Source: Thereva unica
Lineage: Eukaryota > Arthropoda > Insecta > Diptera > Therevidae
Direction of reading: 5' to 3'
DNA length: 64,000 nt
Assembly (NCBI GenBank): GCA_949987705.1
Contig: OX465282.1
Location: forward strand, 66,151,922-66,215,921
Part shown: positions 42,732 through 51,587 of the stretch, piece by piece
Numbering within the stretch: position 1 is the first letter of the stretch
Layout of the letters: each line of letters starts with the position of its first letter
The notes under the pieces: generated by a model
Seen by the model: only the letters and a program-made list of their open reading frames with translations
The model's database searches: none
What the model was told of the DNA's origin: nothing
Translations under genes and position numbers: made by a program

Positions 42732-43820
42732 CTTCTTCTTTTCTTCTTTGTGCCCCTTTAATCCCTCATGGGACATAGGGCGGAAGCATTGTTTGCCGAT
42801 TCGTAGCAATGGTGTTTTTTATGGGAGCGGGTTGCTAACCCTCAGCCCAACCGACTTAAAACTCTGTTTTGTGGCGCAGAGAGCTCGCCATTCGCCCGTC
42901 TCCCGTTAGCTCCTTCCGAAGAAGTACCCCAGGGGGCACCGCGGGGAGGTGGGATTAGGACTTGCTAACAGGTCTGCTAGGTGTTTGTATGCAGTGGATC
43001 TTCTCGGATTTTTACAGTAGTGACAAATCGGGTGTCACCACCTTCCAAGGTCTTTGTTAGCCGTTCGCCCCCCGCTGCTGAAGATTACAATAAAATTATT
43101 GCCAACGCTAAACATGAACTCATATTAATACGAAGCAGGATGGATGAAGATGCGGTCATATCACCGACAGATGATGTAAACATCTCAATCTCGAAACTTC
43201 AGTGGCGCATTCCCCATGTTAATGTGGCCGATCATGAGAAAATTGCTTTATATAAAATCATTGAAAGCGGTCGTGAAATACAAATGCCATTTAGGAGCTG
43301 GGACATATACGAGTACCCCACGCTACCAGCAACGACTCATCACACGTGGTCTGTCAAAACGTCATCGCAGATGGAAAAGCCCCGATATGTCATACTAGCT
43401 CTCCAAACAAATCGTAAAAATGATAAAACAAAGGATGTCAGTAAGTTTGACCACTGCAAGCTGACAGATGTTAAAGTGCACTTGAATTCGGAATCATACC
43501 CATATGATGACCTGAACTTGAAATTTGATGCTCATAAATACGCTCTCCTATATGATATGTATATAAAATTCCAAACTTCATACTATGGACGCCAGTTGCA
43601 GCCACTACTCTCAAGGGAAGAGTTTATGCGTGATGCTCCGATCGTAGTCATTGATTGCTCTCGGCAAAACGAAACCATTAAAACAGGTCCTGTGGATATA
43701 AGGTTGGAATTCAAAACATCGGAAAACGTTCCCACTAACACAACAGCATACTGTTTATTGCTACATGATCGATTAGTGGAATATACACCTCTAACCAACG
43801 AAGTCAGGAAAATTGCTTGA
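42275..43820 (+). pseudogene. Polinton major capsid protein, interrupted
   Basis: Part 1 (42275-42731) has Y-H-T-Y-S-S-F, I-Y-I-E-G-T and Y-E-I-N-G-V-E-I-D-R-T-R, the conserved N-terminal region of the double jelly-roll capsid protein of Polintons. Part 2 (43087-43820) continues in frame when the retroposon and one copy of TGCTGAAGATT are removed, and contains L-Q-W-R-I-P-H and Y-I-K-F-Q-T-S-Y-Y-G to the C-terminus. The original start codon is lost at the PolB fusion. About 390 residues survive. The stop at 43818 lies 1 bp before the ATG of the next gene, as in compact viral gene blocks. Confidence 0.85.
42732..43075 (-). mobile_element. Retroposon inserted in the capsid gene
   Basis: 344 bp flanked by the 11-bp duplication TGCTGAAGATT (42721-42731, 43076-43086). 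On the minus strand it ends in an A/G-rich tail (AAGAAGAAAAGAAGAAG), so it was copied from RNA on that strand. No clear pol III A or B box is seen, so a 5'-truncated LINE is as likely as a SINE. Confidence 0.8.
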
Positions 43821-43821
43821 A

Positions 43822-44298
43822 ATGGATACCATTATCATCGATCTTCAAGGATTCAAATTACAAAACAATCAATTTATTTTCAAAGAATTGACCCTTTTAA
43901 ATTGTGAAAATCAAATGCAGCACTACATATTCCAACCACCATTTGCACATAAACAACTAACTCGGTCTGAAAAGAAACAAGTTGAGTGGCTGAGACACAA
44001 TCACCATGGATTCAGATGGGGTGATGGATACATTCCCTACCGCACACTATATTCAGTTGGAGATCTGCTGCATGATAAAATAATCTATGTTAAAGGAGCT
44101 AGAAAGAAACAATGGATTCAGGAATTATTTGGAGAGGAGCTAACCATATATGATGTAGAAGAGGAGGGATGCCCCAAACTATCAACAACAACAACAACAA
44201 CAAATGGCTTCTTATCCTGCATAATACACGAAGGCCGATGTGCTCTGAAAAATGTTTTTGTAATAAGGGAATTTTTAAATAAAACAAATTTTTTATAA
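43822..44298 (+). CDS. Polinton conserved protein, D-L-Q-G-F family
   Basis: 158 residues from the ATG at 43822, one base after the capsid stop (a TTG start three codons earlier is less likely). It reads I-I-I-D-L-Q-G-F-K...F-I-F-K-E-L-T, then W-L-R-H-N-H-H-G-F-R-W-G-D-G, and D-V-E-E-E-G-C-P-K near 120, ending with C-A-L-K-N-V-F. This layout of an early Asp, a middle H-G-x2-W and a late D/C-P block is one I associate with proteins common in arthropod Polintons and thought to have an RNase H-like fold; I cannot confirm a function. A Thr run comes from an ACA repeat. The frame appears intact and converges tail to tail with polB. Confidence 0.75.
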   Translation: MDTIIIDLQGFKLQNNQFIFKELTLLNCENQMQHYIFQPPFAHKQLTRSEKKQVEWLRHNHHGFRWGDGYIPYRTLYSVGDLLHDKIIYVKGARKKQWIQELFGEELTIYDVEEEGCPKLSTTTTTTNGFLSCIIHEGRCALKNVFVIREFLNKTNFL

Positions 44299-44353
44299 AA
44301 AGTTATAATTATTCTTTTATTCATACTATTTACATATTGCACTTGTGTGAATT

Positions 44354-47300
44354 TTATTCTACATCCATGTCTTCTTGCTGCTGCTGCTGCTGCACTGAAA
44401 AATGTCCCCATGGTAGAGTGTCGATCCCGTTGTCCATAATGCAGCGTTTATCATCCTGTGGGTTTAAAGCGATCTTTGCTTGGTTTAAAGTGTACACTTT
44501 ATGACTATATGAACGAATGCTTTTTTGCTCAGCTATCTTGCTTTTTGAATTTTGCAAACATTCAATATAGTCGCTAATCTGCAAAGTTTTCGCCACAACG
44601 TTCTTCTTTACCCCTTTTGCTTTCTTCACTTCATCAACACCATCTATTTCAAGGGAGTACATTTTAGACCTTAAGCCTACAAACAATGTCATTATTCGGC
44701 CATTTAATTCATCTTTCATCAATCCAGGAACTTTTTTATTTGCTTGCGGCATATTAAACTGGTTGGTCATAGGATAATCACTAGTATCAAATTTATCTAT
44801 GTTTTTCTTCATAATATTGTATATGTCAACATTTTTTATTTCATATACTAATGAATCCGTATCCATGTACATTATTTTGCATTTATCAGCATCCAACTCT
44901 TTTAGCATAAAGTCATAATGGAATTCGTACAGTGCTATTTTAGAAATATCGAGAATCGCCATACCAATGTATAATGGTTTATCGAATTTAACTACCAGCT
45001 TTCGTAATTCAACTGCTACTAAATTTTCATTGAAAATTGCGCGACTATGGAAATTCGGTGCTGCAATGAGGTTTCTAGCGCCATACCGCCCCTCCCACTT
45101 TGTACATAGTTTTATGTTTGAATATTTTCGCACATTTTCCATAGTTTTTCCGAAAACAGCATTAATTATTTTCTTATATTGGTTCTTCTCGTAGGCATTT
45201 TTGGCTTGTTTCCTTTTATCTGTATTTAAGTCCACATATGGTTTAAGCCATGGTGATTGATCGAACTGCAGAATGCGGTGAATTTTCTTGAGTATTAGTC
45301 CATGTGATAAACATTGTTTTAGGTTGCGGTAATGTATAACATATTTTTCTTTGGTGTGTAAAGTGGTTAAAAGTTTGCCTTGTTTTGATCCTGGTGGTGC
45401 TGAATGAGTGGGGCAAAATGGAAAATCTTTATGCAAATTATGCAGCTCCTGCGGGTATTCAAGATCTACCTCCAACATATAGCCGATCGGTGAATTATCA
45501 TCAACACTCATAACATCAACATTATCAATCCATTTAAAGTTTCCGGTTGGAAGTGATTGCGACATGGCCCATCCATATAAATTATTCACGTCATAGTACA
45601 TCAGATATTTAGTTTCTTCATCCGGTTTAAAGTTTTTCATATATTTATTGTTGGCTTCACTATATCTGCAGCAGCATTGGCTAATTCCACCTCGGCAAGA
45701 TTTTTCAATAAATAAAAGCATGTCAACATCCATTATCCTTTCTAAGCGCACTCCCGTGTAACACAGCATCGCTGCCCATGTATATCCAGGCAGAGTGAAG
45801 ACGTGTGCAGGGTCAAGTTTGTAAGTCTCCAGTCCCATAGCTCTAAAATTTGTAAAAATATCCGCCAGCAGAAGAACATCTGTTTTTAAATACAGATCTG
45901 AATACTCTCCCAGGCTTTTAATGTTAAATTTTTCCCACACTTTTTGCGCATGTTCATAATCTTTTTCAGTTATCGGCTCATCAATCATTTTATTATAAAA
46001 ATGCTCCACGCTAGGTAAACTATTACACTCCAATTTATCCCAGCCATCGATGAAGTCATATGGAAAAACTCCTTTGCGCGTGAGAAGGTTGAAGCTTTCA
46101 TCATCCAGGTTTTGCCATTGAGCTTTTGTTATTTTTAATTTTTCCTTAGGCAGCAGTCCGGCTAGTTTATCCAAAGATTCATCCATAAATCTATAAGAGT
46201 CGATGAATCTCAGCTTGATGGAGCTATTTTCAATGTGTTTGGTAAATGAAATATACCGCTCTTTGTTCAACGGTAAAAGATCCACTCTTCCTGGTATGGT
46301 TAATGCTACATCCTTGATTATGAAATGCGCATCATATCCTGATAAATTGTGGAAAATGACTGGGATGTTGCGACAATCATTATAATTGATGTTGCAGCTG
46401 TTGTGTGCTGGTCCACGATATTTGCCTGTGAGGTGGCAATGATCCCTCACTCTGGTTTCACCAAGCGTAAAGGGTTTCTCGCATATATGGCAGCATGGTT
46501 GGTTTAATTGAATGCACTTCTCCTGCGCTGATAACGGTGCTAGTGTTTTTATATCCTTTATTTTCTCTTCAGCTATATTTGCGATTTCTTGCAGCTGCAA
46601 TGTAAACCATTGAAGACACGTTTTTCCACGATTCGATCGGTAAAATGATAGAGATTCATCGTAATAGCAGTGAAAATATAATCCAATACTATGAACTTCA
46701 TGTTCTTGAATTTTCCTTGTCTTATCACCATTACTACCAGCATCGGTAACAGGTATCAATATTGACTCCAAATCTGCATATACTGTAAATGGTACCGGAT
46801 TCTTGTAATTATAATTTTTAAAAGTGATAAATTTCTCCTTATGAAAAGCAACTTTACAGTCATTCACCTTTTCACACTCAGGCACGTGCGCTGCGAGCTT
46901 TTCTTCAGTATTAAAATAAAATAAACATCTATCACAGATATATTTTTTGCGCTTATTTTTAGACGTCTGCCTGCTCACCAAACGCGATAAATCTTTAATC
47001 CAGCAGAAATGATAAACAATAGCACTATCATCATCATCATCATCATCCTCACTGCAGTCATAATTTGACTTTATCATGATATGTTTATCCAATTTTTTCT
47101 TCGTTAAGTAAGCTGGAACAGTCATGTATTCACTCGTCTTTTCCTTTTCCAGTACGAAAACATTAATTGATAATCCGTTGTTTTCTTCGAATGTTTTTAT
47201 TTGGTTTAGTGTAACTGGAAAAGTAATCCCGCTCATGTTTAGCACATTGTTGTAGTGCGGGTACTTTGATGTTCTATATGCGTGATCCCTATACTCTACT

Positions 47301-48103
47301 GGATACAAAGCAGAGACCACTGCCCACGCAAAACATGCATTATCATTATTTCTCACATTTACACATGCATGCTTTGCTGCGATGCTTTGCGGCAATGTTA
47401 TAAATGATGATCCTCTTAATGGCTCGTATTTGTTTATGTGCACCATTAAGTTCACTATGGTATGTAAGGCCCAGCCGCCATCTTTCTCTTGGAACTCCTC
47501 AACCTGGGTCAATAGATCATCCTGCACGTTTTTCAAAAACCACTGTTCCAGATCATCGGAGCTCCCAATGGGCATAGTTTTGGTGTGAAAGTATTTTATA
47601 TCACTTATCACATCACCATCATTAACACCATGCTTAACATACTCGCAGCTTAAAGTCGTTGATGTCTTGATGAAATTATGCTTCTTTAAGATGTTCTTAA
47701 CACGCCGCTCAAACAAAGCATAACCATCCTTTAAAAATTGCCTCACTTCGACGTGCTTTATATTGATGATGACACCTGTCCTGATTCGTAATGCAAACGC
47801 ATTATGCAGCTCTTCCCAGCGTACACGAGCACTTCTTTTTTCAGTTCTTCCTCCTTCCTGCACACCTGCTCCATGGTGGCTGCTGCTAGCTTTCAACAAT
47901 ACTTGTAAGCATCTTAGTTGCGCAATACAATTTTGATAGTGTTGTTTGGTCCCATTCCGCTTTTCAGCCCTGCATGCTGCTTTTATTTTTTTAATAAATA
48001 AACCACACACCTTTGTAATAATTACACTTTGCGCAGCGTCTCTGTCCCTTAAGCAATCTGCTGCTTGCTTGTGTAGCCCACTCATAATGCTGCGTGTATC
48101 CAT
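44354..48103 (-). CDS. polB: Protein-primed DNA polymerase B, full length
   Basis: 1249 residues from the ATG at 48103. The N-terminal half has a conserved C-F-A-W...H-A-Y-R-T-S-K-Y-P-H-Y domain typical of arthropod Polinton polymerases (thiol-protease-like resemblance unproven), an Asp run, a C-x2-C-x12-H-x3-C finger and an endonuclease-VII-like zinc block (C-x2-C...H-C-H-L-T-G-K-Y-R-G). Exonuclease motifs: Y-A-D-L-E-S, H-N-L-S-G-Y-D-A-H and Y-L-K-T-D-V-L-L-L-A-D. Polymerase motifs: D-V-N-N-L-Y-G-W (A), K-K-I-I-N-A-V-F-G-K (B) and Y-M-D-T-D-S (C). It would copy the linear element from protein-primed ends. A Gln run precedes the end. No defect seen. Confidence 0.94.
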   Translation of the reverse strand: MDTRSIMSGLHKQAADCLRDRDAAQSVIITKVCGLFIKKIKAACRAEKRNGTKQHYQNCIAQLRCLQVLLKASSSHHGAGVQEGGRTEKRSARVRWEELHNAFALRIRTGVIINIKHVEVRQFLKDGYALFERRVKNILKKHNFIKTSTTLSCEYVKHGVNDGDVISDIKYFHTKTMPIGSSDDLEQWFLKNVQDDLLTQVEEFQEKDGGWALHTIVNLMVHINKYEPLRGSSFITLPQSIAAKHACVNVRNNDNACFAWAVVSALYPVEYRDHAYRTSKYPHYNNVLNMSGITFPVTLNQIKTFEENNGLSINVFVLEKEKTSEYMTVPAYLTKKKLDKHIMIKSNYDCSEDDDDDDDSAIVYHFCWIKDLSRLVSRQTSKNKRKKYICDRCLFYFNTEEKLAAHVPECEKVNDCKVAFHKEKFITFKNYNYKNPVPFTVYADLESILIPVTDAGSNGDKTRKIQEHEVHSIGLYFHCYYDESLSFYRSNRGKTCLQWFTLQLQEIANIAEEKIKDIKTLAPLSAQEKCIQLNQPCCHICEKPFTLGETRVRDHCHLTGKYRGPAHNSCNINYNDCRNIPVIFHNLSGYDAHFIIKDVALTIPGRVDLLPLNKERYISFTKHIENSSIKLRFIDSYRFMDESLDKLAGLLPKEKLKITKAQWQNLDDESFNLLTRKGVFPYDFIDGWDKLECNSLPSVEHFYNKMIDEPITEKDYEHAQKVWEKFNIKSLGEYSDLYLKTDVLLLADIFTNFRAMGLETYKLDPAHVFTLPGYTWAAMLCYTGVRLERIMDVDMLLFIEKSCRGGISQCCCRYSEANNKYMKNFKPDEETKYLMYYDVNNLYGWAMSQSLPTGNFKWIDNVDVMSVDDNSPIGYMLEVDLEYPQELHNLHKDFPFCPTHSAPPGSKQGKLLTTLHTKEKYVIHYRNLKQCLSHGLILKKIHRILQFDQSPWLKPYVDLNTDKRKQAKNAYEKNQYKKIINAVFGKTMENVRKYSNIKLCTKWEGRYGARNLIAAPNFHSRAIFNENLVAVELRKLVVKFDKPLYIGMAILDISKIALYEFHYDFMLKELDADKCKIMYMDTDSLVYEIKNVDIYNIMKKNIDKFDTSDYPMTNQFNMPQANKKVPGLMKDELNGRIMTLFVGLRSKMYSLEIDGVDEVKKAKGVKKNVVAKTLQISDYIECLQNSKSKIAEQKSIRSYSHKVYTLNQAKIALNPQDDKRCIMDNGIDTLPWGHFSVQQQQQQEDMDVE

Positions 48104-48346
48104 TTTAATAGCAAAAACAAAACTTTTCACTTAGCACTTGTTAAATTGGTTGGATGCTCACTTTTAAAATCACCAGTATTAGCAGGAGTCGTAATTAATA
48201 ACACTTTACTAGTTAACTCGCGGGATGCTCGTTGTAAACTGTGAAAATACTACTGCTACTGCTTCTTTTATAATAATACCCGCAATTGCACAACATGAAC
48301 AAGTTCGATCATGCAAATCTGCCTATGTAGCAAATTCCTAACCCTA

Positions 48347-48660
48347 AGTGTTGTTTACACAGGTGCATGGAATTCATGGACAAGTACAAAATTTACCAAC
48401 TTCCGGTATCCGGCTGTCGTAGATGGAATTGCATCAGATGATCAGATGTAAAATTGATGATGATGATGTGGCAAATTCCTAGAACCCCAAAAGTTGTTTA
48501 CACAGGTGCATGGAATTCAATTTACCAACTTCCGGTCTCCAGCTTTCTTACGCAGGTGCAAAAACTGCTGACGTGACAAATTCCTTAACCCCCAAAAGTT
48601 GTTTACACAGGTGCATCATGAAAACTTCCGCCCCAAAGTTGTTTAGACAGGTGCATCTAT
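48347..48660. repeat. Iterated 19-bp motif upstream of polB
   Basis: GTTGTTTACACAGGTGCAT occurs at about 48349, 48494 and 48598, and with one change (TTTAGACAGG) at 48638. Longer shared blocks (caaattcct, ggaattca, accaacttccggt) surround them. The array lies between polB and a divergently transcribed small gene, so it may control both or mark a replication site. Confidence 0.75.
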
Positions 48661-48792
48661 GTGCTGCGGACTCATGGACAAGTTCAATCATGTTTCTAGA
48701 TTTAGGGTATATAATGAGAACTGTGAAGGAGAACGCTAGCAGTTCAACCCCAACCACCTTACCTGGAGATCAACAGCATCAGCCCCAGAAAC

Positions 48793-49171
48793 ATGGATAC
48801 AGCAACAGAACTCAAAAGCTTGGAATACTCACCATACTTAAGGATGTCCGACATGGAGTTTGGAACCCAATATAAAATAAAATCTGCAAGCAGGCTTGAA
48901 ACGGTGTATGGTGTTCGGATTCATCTCGAGTTAAAGGAGCATCAGCTTTTGCTACCAGCCAGGTACAGTTCACTTTCTGATGCAGCCTTACAAGACATCA
49001 GCAACAAGGAAATTTCCACGTAATCAATTCTGGACCGCAGGGGAAGACATATTAAAATTTGTACAAATTGATGCCGCCCCAGTTAATTATAGTTTTTATG
49101 CTGATAATTCAAGTGAAATCCCTAATTTTTATAATCCTAACAACAAGAAAAGGAAATTTCCAGGTGAATAA
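48793..49171 (+). pseudogene. Small Polinton protein with a frame break
   Basis: From the ATG at 48793: Y-K-I-K-S-A-S-R-L-E-T-V-Y-G-V-R-I-H-L-E-L and L-L-L-P-A-R-Y-S-S-L, a pattern shared by small proteins of arthropod Polintons and reminiscent of OB-fold DNA-binding proteins (inference). The frame stops at 49023, while the next frame, open through the same point, carries a plausible continuation (F-V-Q-I-D-A-A-P-V-N-Y-S-F) and a basic end K-K-R-K-F-P to 49171. A one-base change near 49005-49015 would explain it. A small intron is possible but I see no good splice sites. Confidence 0.6.
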
Positions 49172-49339
49172 TAATAATACTGTGCTGTGTCTGAAATAAA
49201 TAAATAATTGTGCGATTTATCAGAATAAAAAGCAAAATAATATGTGTTCTAATTAATAGTTTTTTTTATTTGTAGCTATTACAACTACAACAATTCTTTT
49301 TAATACCTTAACTTAGTTAAATATTTCAGCAGTTGGTTT

Positions 49340-50750
49340 CGGTCTAATTAGCATTTAAGGTGATCAGTTTAAATAATAGTATTTATCCAATTCGTTCAGG
49401 ATCGAATAATTATGGTATAAGGGAATCTTCATTGTTTTTAGTATGTGACTGAGTTTATGTTAAGTATTTTTGTGGCAGCTTATGCCACTTTCTAGTGTTT
49501 GCAATATTTGCGGTTTGTGAAGGGTATTTTAGTTTAAAGTATTCAATTTTATTCTTTAAAAATATATCCAGCATGTTCAGGATAATAATAATTACATCAT
49601 AAGTGTGATGAGAATGGGAATCTTAGCTGTATTGTTGTTGTTGTTGTTGTTATCGGAAATATCTTTTTCAGATATGATTTTCTTGCCCACTTAGTAAGTT
49701 GCGATTGCTGTAATATCTGCGACTTGAGGTGAGTATTTTCATTAAGAATTCTTTGGAAGGTAATAATGACATATGGTTGCAATCCAGATCTTAGCTTACA
49801 GATCGCACCGGGTTGTTGTCCAGACCCAATGTTGGATCTCAGCTAAAGCTTAGTGTTACTTGAAAGTCCAGTTCTTCACTGAATTATATGTATATTTTGC
49901 TCTAGAATCCAAGCTCATTCCATAGCCTAAGTTGCTACCAGAATTAATACTTGAAAAATATGCTGAATTTGTTTGCTCCTAAAACTATGCAATATCTTTT
50001 TCAGGTATGGCTTTTTTAGCCACTTAGTAATTTCAAGTTGCGGTTGTTGTAATATCTGTGACTTGAGGTGATATACCCAATGCTGGCTCCAGCTAAAGCT
50101 TAATTTAATTCTTAGTGTTACTTGCAAGTCCAGTTCTTCACCAAATTATTTGTATATTTTGCTCCAGAATCCAAGCTCATTCCATAGCACAAGTTGCTAC
50201 CGGAATTAATACTAGAAAAATCATCATCTCGAAACCAAAGCTCAAATCCCCCACAGCTCAGTTCATAGTTCCCCCACTCTGGACCAAATTCCATGCCCGT
50301 TCTGCGCCAAATCCCATGCCCGTTCTGCGCCACCTTCAAATCCCATGCCTGCTCTGGGCCACCCCATCCAAGACACAAACTTACATCCAGAGCTTTCAGT
50401 CACACCCCAAATCCCATGCCGGTTCTACACCACATCCAAGACCTGAACTTTCACCCATCTCCAACCACCAACTGTAAACCACCTTATCCAGGACTCACGC
50501 CAAAAAATACCTCATACACCCACATCAAGAGCTTTCAAGCCACCTTATCCAAGACACAAACCTAAAACACCTCGTACACCTACATAAAGAGCTTTCACCC
50601 ATCTCCACACACCAACTCTAAGCCACCTTATCCAAGACACAAACCTAAAACACCTCGTACACGTACATAAAGAGCTTTCAGACCCCCCCAAATCCTAGGC
50701 GGGTTCTAAGGCACCTTGAGGTGGCGCCGTACCGGTATAGCTCTACTACT
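49340..50750 (-). repeat. Polinton right terminal inverted repeat
   Basis: Mirror of 35379-36775. Near-identical to about 49490 and diverged inward. Ends in CTCTACTACT, then GGAAAG. Confidence 0.9.
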
Positions 50751-50756
50751 GGAAAG

Positions 50757-51234
50757 CATTGTTTTTATTGCTAAAAAGAGTACCCAGTAATTTATTCTGC
50801 ATGCCTTACATGGTAATCTGTGTATTCACCTAATACATTTCGCCTCTGAAATAAGTCCTCGTCTGTAATGCCTACTGTAAGTACTTACCGCTCTAGGGCA
50901 TCCCTATGTAAAAGTAACCTATGATTTCATCACAAAGGAATGTGTCCATCTCATTACCACCTCGCTTACCTACCCATTACATTTCCCGCTGGGATATTAC
51001 TGTCATTGTTACATTTGAGAACGAATAAAAAAATAAAAATACTGCAAAATTATATGTATATTGTATTTATTATATATTGCATGTAATGAATAACAGATAA
51101 CGAGCAACATGGTAGTTGTCACGTAATAATCGCCACAGCGCGAAGCCCGGCCCGGGGCACCGGTTTTTTTTAAGTGAAAAATGTGTGACTGCAAAATTAC
51201 GGTAGATATATATTTAATTATTCGCCAATAATTA
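50757..51234. other. Spacer between Polinton and gypsy D
   Basis: No gene. Contains the right partner (near 50985-51001) of the inverted CCCAGCGGGAAA motif seen at 35018. The rest is AT-rich with a short GC-rich patch near 51140. Confidence 0.5.
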
Positions 51235-51238
51235 GTAT

Positions 51239-51587
51239 TGTTACGTTTTTACGGCTTAACGGATTCGTAGGATTAATTAAGGAATACACTTTTTAATTAT
51301 CCACACAAAATTTATTTATTACGAAACAAAACACAATTTAACAATAAACACAATTCTTACAGTTCACTATAATCACTTTCAAATTTACTATCTCGCACTA
51401 TTAAATTCTATCTATCGCTTTATAGTTCACTTTCAAATCACTACTTTTCACTGTTCTTACTTTAAAACACTTTTATCGCCATTCAAATCAGAACTGAACT
51501 CGATAGCGGCTGCCAGGCGCTTTTATATAGGCAGCTCCACCTCTGTCTACTTTCTGGAACCTTCGTTTTCTGGTTCCTTGTGGTGTG
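51239..51587 (-). repeat. gypsy D 3' LTR, left piece
   Basis: Matches 58846-59194 almost base for base, then breaks after GTGGTGTG, where a DNA transposon is inserted. The remainder is 55437-55587. Confidence 0.93.

Larger units (their letters stand above)
35379..50750. mobile_element. Polinton/Maverick DNA transposon, 15.4 kb, defective
   Basis: Ends are AG...CT in long inverted repeats, and the 6-bp duplication GGAAAG lies at 35373-35378 and 50751-50756; both are diagnostic of Polintons. It encodes protein-primed DNA polymerase B, major capsid protein sequence, a packaging ATPase remnant and family-specific proteins. I find no retroviral-type integrase and no cysteine protease. The left half is rearranged, with a truncated inverted polB copy joined to the capsid gene, a minisatellite and a retroposon. 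The inverted repeats are nearly identical, so the insertion is recent, but this copy could move only with help. Confidence 0.95.

Noticed and set aside
42732..43075. Intron in the capsid gene
   Set aside because: It is bounded by an 11-bp direct duplication and an A/G-rich tail rather than GT...AG sites, so it is an insertion.
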